From contig JANSYB010000235.1 in NCBI GenBank assembly GCA_024742655.1, positions 1-5,038 of the forward strand: a stretch of 5,038 nucleotides of DNA, in the 5' to 3' direction. A program made the translations under genes and the position numbers. The notes beneath the pieces were generated by a model. The model did not search any database. It saw only the letters and a list, made by a program, of their open reading frames with translations, and had not been told where the DNA came from. Origin of the DNA: Paracoccaceae bacterium (GTDB lineage Bacteria; Pseudomonadota; Alphaproteobacteria; Rhodobacterales; Rhodobacteraceae). This document shows, one piece after another, positions 1-5,038 of this stretch (its first letter is position 1; every line of letters begins with the position of its first letter).

Positions 1-3000
1 AGGTGAACCGGGCTGAGCGGACGCAACCCGACCCCGTCAAAGGCCATGACCGCATGACCATAGGACGGATCATCCACAGGCCGCCCCCCCGGCCCGATCC
101 GGTAATGCCGCGCAAGGCCCCGCTTGGCCTCCGGCAAGTCGATCTGCTGCGGTGAGCCATCCAGCCGCACAAGGTAGGAGCCGACGGGCCAGGGATCGGT
201 GCGCTCCGTACCGCCCTGCCCGCGCAATCGGTGCGTCAACAGGTAGGTATCGGTGTCGATCAACGCGGCATCGCGGAACTGGATCACCTCCCAGCCATCG
301 GGCGTCCCGTCCCCGATCGCGCACAGGTTCGCCCCGTTCAGCAGGGCCAGTCGCCCGACGCTTTCCAACTGGCCATAGAGCATCCGCACCTGAAGCGCCG
401 GGCCAAGGTCATACCGCCCGCGCGGCCCCGGTTGCAGCGGCGTTTCCGTCACCCCGACCGGGGTCCGCCCGGCAATCAGACGATTGAGCGTGTAATTGGC
501 GTCCTCATCGGCCGAGAACAGCGCCGCCGATCCGGGCCACGGATTGGCCGTCACGGCGATATGGGGCGCATGCGGCACCTCCTCGCCCGTTATCAAAGGC
601 AGATCCAGAAAGAACGGCGTGATCGGTGTCGGCGCCGCAAAGGGCCGCAAACCGACCGGTGTCTCCTCGACCTCACCCGGGCGATAGCTGGCCGGTTCGA
701 TCCGAACGGCCTCCACCTTCTGCGCCCCGGCCATCTGTTCGATCCGGTCAATCCGGAAGAGCCCGTCGCCCCCCTCCTCGGGCAGGCGGATGATATCGCC
801 CGCGCCGGTGTCCATCTGCGACGGCGGCAGGGTAAAGCGCACCGTGTCCGTGGACACCCGTGCCTCAGACAGCCAGCGTTCCACGGTCTGGCGCCCCTCC
901 GCGCGTGTCATCACCAGAGGCACTTCCGAGCTTGAGACCGCATGGGTGCTGTCATCGGGCAGGATGGCCTCTTCCGAGATCACCTCGAAATCGCCATCCG
1001 CCTCGACAAACCGCAACCGCACCCGCCCGGCCAGGTCGATGACGCTGCCGCGTGTCTCTTCGATCACACCGTCACGTTCACCGTCGCGCACCAGCTCCTC
1101 AAGGTCCACGGCCCGCCCGCCAAGCCCGTCGCGCATCGAAAACCGCAATTGGCCTGCGCGGTCCACCGCGTCAAACCCGTAACGCAGGCTCAGCGGCTGC
1201 AGCGCCGCGCGCGCCTCTCCGACCTGCTCGATCAGGTAACCGCGCACCAGCCCGTGCAACTTGGCCGTATCCACATGCGCCAGCCCCGCACCAGCACAGA
1301 TTTCATCCACAACCGAGGCCAGCGTACGCGCCGACACCCGCCCGTTGATCCAGTGCCCGCGCGCGTAATTTGCCCCGTCACTCCACAAACTGCGATTATT
1401 GGGGAAATGCGGATAGGGGCGCATATCCCAGGCCCAGACATGCGCGTGCTCCATGTCGATCATCGGCGCGCCGAATTCCTCGGACACCGGGTTGTGGGCC
1501 GGGTCCGCCCAGTATCCCGCCATCGCGCGCAGATACTGGAACTGGATCAACTCGTCGCGCCGCCCGTCCGAATGATAGGGCAGGTGCGACTCCGATGATT
1601 TCGGATCAAGAAACTTGTTGGGCTGGTTGGTGGCCTTGTCCACGCTGGCACAGCCATATTCAGCAAAGCGGATCGGCTTGGATTGCGGCACCCACGCGGT
1701 CGGTGTCGGGGACCGCTGCCCGCCGACGCGCTCATGATGCCGATTCAGCCACCAGTTGCGGATATCCTTGTACCGCCAGATCCAGGGCTCATCGTGGTCG
1801 GCATCGGTGATCGGCGTGCGGATCTGCGCCTCGCGCGCCTGCGGCGAGGCATAGTACCAGTCATAGCCCTCGCCCCCCTCGATGTTGGATTGCAGGTAGT
1901 CCAGATCGTAGATCGCGCGCCACCCCGCCTGCGCATCCGCGTGATCCAGCCCCTCGCGCCAATCCGATAGCGGCATGTAATTGTCGATCCCGATGAAATC
2001 GACATTCGCATCCGCCCAAAGCGGATCGAGGTGAAAGAACCGGTCCCCACTGCCATCCTGCGGCTGGTAGCCGAAATATTCCGACCAGTCCGCGGCATAG
2101 CCGATCCTGACATCCGGCCCCAGCAGGGTGCGCACCTCGGCGGCCAGTGCGATCAGATGCTGCACGGCCGGAAAGCTGTTGTTTGCCCCCCGTATCTGCG
2201 TCAACCCGCGCATCTCGGAGCCGATACAGAAGCTTTCGACCCCGCCGGCAAGAGCACACAACGCCGCCTGGTGCAGGATAAATCGCCGATAGGACCATTC
2301 ATCGGGTCCGGTATAGCTCAGATCGACACCGGCCACCTGTGGCCCCGAATAGGTCAACAGGTCCAGCGCACCGGGTTCACCCGTCCCGCCCCCGCCATCG
2401 CCGAGCCCGGGAAAGGGCGTATCGTCAGGCCCGCTGCCGGTCGTGCCGCCCGTGGTCGCGGGCGGCTGCGGCCCGATCTGGAAATCCGCGGCAGCAGCGG
2501 TGCCGAAAAACGCCGCCACCTCGGCCTCGGCCGCCGCGGTTCCATCCGGGCTTCCGACCCGGCCCGGCGCCAGCGAGGTCGTGATCCGCCCCCGCCACGG
2601 CAGAACCGGCTGATCCTCCGCCTCGCTATAGGGGTCGGCAAGGCCGTTGCCCTCGACCTGATCCATCAGGATGAAGGGGTAGTACATTACGTCCTGCCCG
2701 GCCTCGTTCAGCGCGGTGATCGCCTCGATCACCGACTGGTCCGTCGGCGTGCCACCATAGACCGGCCTGCCCTCGGCACCCTCGGGGACCAACTGCGCGA
2801 CACCGCGGGTCAGGCCACTGACCGTCCAGGGCATGTTGGCCCCGTCGAACCCACTCTCCTCGGTCTTGGGACGGATCGTGCACCTGTCGCAGCGCAGATC
2901 GTCTCCGAACCAGCTGACCACCAGCGACGTGGACCGGCAGGCCGGCAACTCGGCCTCCAACTGTTCCAGCGAGACCGTGAAGTCGGCCTTGCCCGAGGGC

Positions 3001-3770
3001 GTGTTGACATTGCTCAACGCCCCGGATGCGAACCCGTAGCTGCGATTGACCGGCGTTGTGGCCAGCGCGTATTCGCCACTGCCCGGCAATAGCGCCACCC
3101 CCCGAACCGCGCGCACCGGATCCAGCGCCGCCCCCGGCGCTCCGTCCTGCGCGGGCCGTGTCACCTCGAAGGTGAATTGCGGCACGCGGCTGCCATAGGG
3201 GCTCAGGTCCAGATCCTCGATCACCACGTAGGCGGTTCCGCGATAGGCCGGCACACTCCCCGCCCCCTCGACCGCCTCGATCTTGGGGTCGGGCATCTGG
3301 TCCCGGGTGCCGGTATAGACCCGCAGGGTCAGGTCATCGCGCGCCACCTCGACCCCGTCGGCCCAGATCCGGCCGATCCGGGTGATCTCACCCTCACACA
3401 GGGCAATGGCAAGGCTGACCGAATAGCTGTATTGCGCCGTCTTGGGCTGGCTTGGCGCTCCCTTGCCCCCCCCGCCCGAGACCGACACCGTCTCGAGAAA
3501 CTCCGACGACCAGATCACCTGGCCCGAAACGCGCATCCGCCCGAACACCTGGCCGATCGCGTCGCCCTCACCCGCGCCGGTCAGGCGCAGACGGCTGACC
3601 TTGCCCGTCTCCACCATGTCCGACCCTTCGCCCAGCAGGCGCTGGTCGATCGACCGTCCGATCACCGCCCCGGCAAAGCGCCCGACCGCCGCCATCGACA
3701 ACCCCAGCAGAGAGCCGCCGACCGACCCGCCAAGCGCCGCGCCCGCCGCGGACAGAAGAACCGTTGCCAT
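1..3770 (-). CDS. orfg15: GTA megatron / host-specificity tail protein with TIM-barrel-like and Phage-tail_3 domains (3' partial)
   Basis: Very large baseplate protein of the GTA tail (Rcc01698 type). It is functionally comparable to phage central tail-tip/host-specificity proteins such as lambda gpJ. 1256 codons are present without a stop; family members are about 1300 residues, so probably 50-100 C-terminal residues lie outside the window. The start is the ATG at 3770, giving MATVLLSAAGAALGGS, the usual family N-terminus, with AGGAGG 8 nt upstream. Visible order: residues 1-45, Gly/Ala-rich hydrophobic segment; about 60-335, N-terminal tail domains with C278 and CDRC at 294-297; about 337-745, GTA TIM-barrel-like region (PF13547 core roughly in its second half), with GSEMRGL around E519, FIGIDNYMPLSDW, and FAEYGC around E704; about 806-1000, Phage-tail_3-like region (PF13550) starting GHWINGR; about 1095-1195, conserved C-terminal domain. 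The frame ends at ...RPLSPVH at the edge. A low-complexity stretch at about 432-468 interrupts the barrel region. Sugar-hydrolase activity of the barrel is inferred, not shown. Confidence 0.95.
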   Translation of the reverse strand, partial: MATVLLSAAGAALGGSVGGSLLGLSMAAVGRFAGAVIGRSIDQRLLGEGSDMVETGKVSRLRLTGAGEGDAIGQVFGRMRVSGQVIWSSEFLETVSVSGGGGKGAPSQPKTAQYSYSVSLAIALCEGEITRIGRIWADGVEVARDDLTLRVYTGTRDQMPDPKIEAVEGAGSVPAYRGTAYVVIEDLDLSPYGSRVPQFTFEVTRPAQDGAPGAALDPVRAVRGVALLPGSGEYALATTPVNRSYGFASGALSNVNTPSGKADFTVSLEQLEAELPACRSTSLVVSWFGDDLRCDRCTIRPKTEESGFDGANMPWTVSGLTRGVAQLVPEGAEGRPVYGGTPTDQSVIEAITALNEAGQDVMYYPFILMDQVEGNGLADPYSEAEDQPVLPWRGRITTSLAPGRVGSPDGTAAAEAEVAAFFGTAAAADFQIGPQPPATTGGTTGSGPDDTPFPGLGDGGGGTGEPGALDLLTYSGPQVAGVDLSYTGPDEWSYRRFILHQAALCALAGGVESFCIGSEMRGLTQIRGANNSFPAVQHLIALAAEVRTLLGPDVRIGYAADWSEYFGYQPQDGSGDRFFHLDPLWADANVDFIGIDNYMPLSDWREGLDHADAQAGWRAIYDLDYLQSNIEGGEGYDWYYASPQAREAQIRTPITDADHDEPWIWRYKDIRNWWLNRHHERVGGQRSPTPTAWVPQSKPIRFAEYGCASVDKATNQPNKFLDPKSSESHLPYHSDGRRDELIQFQYLRAMAGYWADPAHNPVSEEFGAPMIDMEHAHVWAWDMRPYPHFPNNRSLWSDGANYARGHWINGRVSARTLASVVDEICAGAGLAHVDTAKLHGLVRGYLIEQVGEARAALQPLSLRYGFDAVDRAGQLRFSMRDGLGGRAVDLEELVRDGERDGVIEETRGSVIDLAGRVRLRFVEADGDFEVISEEAILPDDSTHAVSSSEVPLVMTRAEGRQTVERWLSEARVSTDTVRFTLPPSQMDTGAGDIIRLPEEGGDGLFRIDRIEQMAGAQKVEAVRIEPASYRPGEVEETPVGLRPFAAPTPITPFFLDLPLITGEEVPHAPHIAVTANPWPGSAALFSADEDANYTLNRLIAGRTPVGVTETPLQPGPRGRYDLGPALQVRMLYGQLESVGRLALLNGANLCAIGDGTPDGWEVIQFRDAALIDTDTYLLTHRLRGQGGTERTDPWPVGSYLVRLDGSPQQIDLPEAKRGLARHYRIGPGGRPVDDPSYGHAVMAFDGVGLRPLSPVH
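2370..2477 (-). other. Low-complexity Gly/Pro/Thr/Ser/Asp linker within the TIM-barrel region of the megatron protein
   Basis: Codons for residues about 432-467 encode a run dominated by G, P, T, S and D, with pieces such as PPATTGGTTGSG and GLGDGGGG. It lies between the FFGTAAAADF segment and the YTGPDEWSYRRF segment, both of which are recognisable family blocks. The stretch keeps the reading frame. Composition suggests a flexible, solvent-exposed loop. From memory of related proteins these two blocks are usually joined by a much shorter connector, so this looks like a lineage-specific insertion; an alignment would settle that. Confidence 0.7.
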
Positions 3771-3773
3771 AAC

Positions 3774-4217
3774 CTATACCTCCTGGGGGAATGCGAACCG
3801 GGCCACGATGCGCCGCTGCCACGGCGCGGTCAGGGGGCTTTCGACCACCGCGTGACCCGAATAGGCGTGAATGAATGTCGGCTGCGCGCCCACGCGGCCC
3901 GCCAGCCCCAGATGCTTGGCCACCGACCCCGCGCGCATCCGGAACAGCAGCACGTCGCCCGGGGCCGCATCGTCGCGCGGCTTGGCCTGCAAATGGCGCA
4001 TCGCGGCGCGCCACAACACCTCGTCGCGAGCGGGCTCGGCCCAGTCCATCGAATAGGCCGGCACCACTTCCGGCTCCGCCCCGTAAAGGCCCCGCCAGAC
4101 CCCACGCAGCAGGCCCAGGCAATCCGTGCCCGCGCCACGACAACTGGCCTGATGGCGATAGGGCGTGCCGATCCAGCCGCGCGCAAGGGCCACGGCCTGC
4201 TGCGAAACATCACTCAT
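3774..4217 (-). CDS. orfg14: NlpC/P60-like GTA cell-wall peptidase (TIGR02219)
   Basis: Predicted cysteine peptidase of the NlpC/P60 fold that cleaves peptide bonds in peptidoglycan stem peptides. In GTAs it is a tail-tip component thought to open the recipient wall for DNA entry. The 147-residue length is normal for this single-domain family. The N-terminus (residues 9-22, AVALARGWIGTPYRHQ) is the standard opening of the fold. The nucleophile is Cys33 in GTDCLGL, the general-base His is His102 in KHLG, and the third polar residue is probably His117 in FIHAY, so the catalytic set looks complete. A PGDVLLFR strand motif (residues 86-93) precedes the His. There is no signal peptide, which fits a particle-borne enzyme and not a secreted housekeeping hydrolase. 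The ATG lies in an ATGA overlap with the hub stop, with GGGAG about 9 nt upstream, so translation is probably coupled. The gene ends in TAG only 3 nt before the megatron start. A housekeeping NlpC/P60 hydrolase is unlikely given the context. Confidence 0.94.
   Translation of the reverse strand: MSDVSQQAVALARGWIGTPYRHQASCRGAGTDCLGLLRGVWRGLYGAEPEVVPAYSMDWAEPARDEVLWRAAMRHLQAKPRDDAAPGDVLLFRMRAGSVAKHLGLAGRVGAQPTFIHAYSGHAVVESPLTAPWQRRIVARFAFPQEV
3779..3784 (-). promoter_or_regulatory. Strong Shine-Dalgarno for the megatron gene
   Basis: On the minus strand AGGAGG is followed by an 8-nt spacer (TATAGGTT) and ATG at 3770. The site sits inside the last codons of the peptidase gene. It is a perfect core match to the anti-SD sequence and fixes the start at 3770. 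It suggests the megatron gene is initiated efficiently on its own and does not depend solely on translational coupling. Confidence 0.85.
4214..4217 (-). other. ATGA stop/start overlap between hub and peptidase genes
   Basis: The minus-strand tetranucleotide ATGA holds the ATG of the peptidase (4217-4215) and the TGA of the hub gene (4216-4214). Such 4-bp overlaps are a classic sign of co-transcription and translational coupling. They would link the amounts of the two tail-tip proteins. Confidence 0.9.
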
Positions 4218-5038
4218 CTGCGGCGGCTCCCACCATCCAGGGCGCCCGCGCGTGACGGGTCCGTGATCGACCAGTCATCACCGGGAATATCGGGGAATCC
4301 CTGAAAATTCAGGTAATTGTTGAACTTGAACCGGCAGGTGTCCGCGCGCTTGTCACACCCCGCATCCAGCCGGATCATATCGCCTTGTGCGATCTCTGCA
4401 CGCAGCGGGTGCCACAGCTCAATCACCCGCACGCCTTCCAGCACCTTGTCGCTCTTGATCAGGCCGGACAGGTCCGTGGCGGCGCCAGTCTGAACCGTCA
4501 GAACCCCGTGCCGGAACCATCCGTCCTCGAACCCGCTCAGCGCGCCAAGGCGAAACACCCGCCGCTCCTCGATCTCTTCGGCGGGGATCACCGCGTGATA
4601 GCCGGGTTGCTCAAGGTCGAACCGGCACGCCGCATCGCCCAGCACCGCCGAACATGGCTTCTGATAGACCCGGCCCAGGGGCATGTTCAGACGTTCGGTC
4701 AGACCGCGCAGTTCCGCCTCGAAGGCGCCGCCCTTTCGCGTGATCTCTCCGATACTGCCCCGGAAAAGAAGCTGCCGTTGCGCCACGTCCGCCCAGTTAA
4801 CGATCCACGCGCGCACCTCGGCCCCGTCATAGCGCCCCGCCTCGATATCGGCCTCGCGGATGGCGCTGTCGCTCAGCGCGCCAAGCGCCTCGGTATTGTC
4901 CACCGACAGGCCCGTGGTCTGCTGCAACGCCTTGGCCGACAGGCCCGTGTCGGCGCGAAAGTCGATCCCGTCAAAGCTGAGCGCACAATCGTGATCGGTG
5001 AACCCCATCTCGACCCCGTCCCGCCGCCGCACCGCCCA
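4214..5038 (-). CDS. orfg13: GTA tail hub protein, DUF2163 / TIGR02218 family (5' partial)
   Basis: Structural protein at the tip of a GTA or siphovirus-like tail. In RcGTA the ORFg13 product is the hub that joins the tail tube to the baseplate. The frame is open to the window edge, giving 274 residues plus a TGA stop; by family comparison only about 15-20 N-terminal residues are missing. The first visible residues, WAVRRRDGVEMGFTDHD, are the typical family N-terminal motif, so the GTG at 5032 and the ATG at 5002 are internal codons and not starts. A second hallmark is TGLSVDNTEALGALSD. The C-terminal half has two cysteine pairs, C-x8-C (codons 4652-4654 and 4625-4627) and C-x6-C (4355-4357 and 4334-4336). 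The second pair is followed by a conserved FNNYLNFQGFPDIPGD tail. This four-Cys layout resembles the metal/Fe-S domain of phage lambda gpL-type tail-tip proteins; that comparison is from family knowledge. The stop overlaps the start of the downstream peptidase by 4 bp, as expected of one operon. Family assignment is very secure; the structural role is by homology. Confidence 0.95.
   Translation of the reverse strand, partial: WAVRRRDGVEMGFTDHDCALSFDGIDFRADTGLSAKALQQTTGLSVDNTEALGALSDSAIREADIEAGRYDGAEVRAWIVNWADVAQRQLLFRGSIGEITRKGGAFEAELRGLTERLNMPLGRVYQKPCSAVLGDAACRFDLEQPGYHAVIPAEEIEERRVFRLGALSGFEDGWFRHGVLTVQTGAATDLSGLIKSDKVLEGVRVIELWHPLRAEIAQGDMIRLDAGCDKRADTCRFKFNNYLNFQGFPDIPGDDWSITDPSRAGALDGGSRRR
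4227..4231 (-). promoter_or_regulatory. Moderate Shine-Dalgarno for the peptidase gene
   Basis: GGGAG on the minus strand lies 9 nt before the ATG at 4217, within the final codons of the hub gene. It is weaker than the site before the megatron gene. With the ATGA overlap it favours reinitiation by ribosomes finishing the hub gene. Confidence 0.55.

Noticed and set aside
1..60. Possible natural end or disruption of the megatron gene near the window edge
   Set aside because: The frame stays open through position 3 and the final residues RPLSPVH look like a conserved family block. The truncation is caused by the window boundary.
231..1598. Plus-strand open frames of 234 codons (231-935) and 218 codons (942-1598)
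   Set aside because: Both are antisense shadows of the megatron C-terminal half, and their composition is that of reverse-read GC-rich codons.
2031..3092. Plus-strand open frame of 353 codons
   Set aside because: It is codon-aligned antisense to the megatron gene, rich in Arg/Pro/Gly/His with no recognisable domain. In GC-rich DNA such aligned antisense frames lack stops by chance.
3568..4143. Minus-strand 191-codon frame overlapping the peptidase and megatron start
   Set aside because: It is out of frame with the peptidase, which has catalytic motifs in the other frame. This one gives Gly/Arg/Ala-rich sequence without a domain.
3177..4304. Plus-strand open frame of 375 codons
   Set aside because: It runs antisense across the megatron, peptidase and hub genes, has a biased Arg/Pro/His composition and no family resemblance. 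The minus-strand genes in the same place have clear family motifs.
5030..5032. GTG as the true start of the hub gene
   Set aside because: The frame continues to the window edge, and the codons upstream (Trp-Ala) match the family motif before RRRDG, so the real start lies outside the window.
1..5038. A wholly new, undescribed defence or mobile system
   Set aside because: All coding capacity is explained by three known GTA tail genes. No extra gene, RNA, repeat array or mobile element was found between or within them.

Overview
This window is a GC-rich stretch, read entirely on the minus strand, that carries three consecutive genes closely matching the end of the gene transfer agent (GTA) structural cluster of Rhodobacterales (the Rhodobacter capsulatus RcGTA type). 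The protein families, the very high G/C at third codon positions and the gene order point to an alphaproteobacterium, most likely a Roseobacter-group or related Rhodobacterales species. The genus cannot be fixed from this window alone.

Layout in transcription order, from high to low coordinates: (1) 5038-4214 is the 5'-truncated tail-hub gene (ORFg13 type, DUF2163/TIGR02218). (2) 4217-3774 is an NlpC/P60-like cell-wall peptidase (ORFg14 type, TIGR02219) that overlaps the hub gene by ATGA. (3) 3770 to the window edge at 1 is one huge open frame of at least 1256 codons. It encodes the 'megatron' baseplate/host-contact protein (ORFg15 type, GTA TIM-barrel-like plus Phage-tail_3 domains) and lacks its stop codon here. 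Coding density is essentially 100%. No promoter, terminator, RNA gene, insertion sequence, CRISPR array or attachment site is visible.

How they work together: in the RcGTA particle the hub protein closes the tail tube, the megatron forms the central baseplate and extends from it, and the peptidase is associated with this tip. Together they attach to the recipient, open the peptidoglycan and let DNA pass. The sequence supports this through four conserved cysteines in the hub, a complete Cys-His-His set in the peptidase, and a sugar-hydrolase-like barrel with well-placed acidic residues in the megatron. The genes for the capsid, portal, terminase and remaining tail proteins would be expected beyond position 5038.

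The system itself is known. The least ordinary details are a low-complexity Gly/Pro/Thr linker inside the TIM-barrel region of the megatron, a CxxC-type cysteine cluster near its N-terminal third, and a small-residue-rich hydrophobic N-terminus. The large plus-strand open frames are codon-aligned shadows of these genes.
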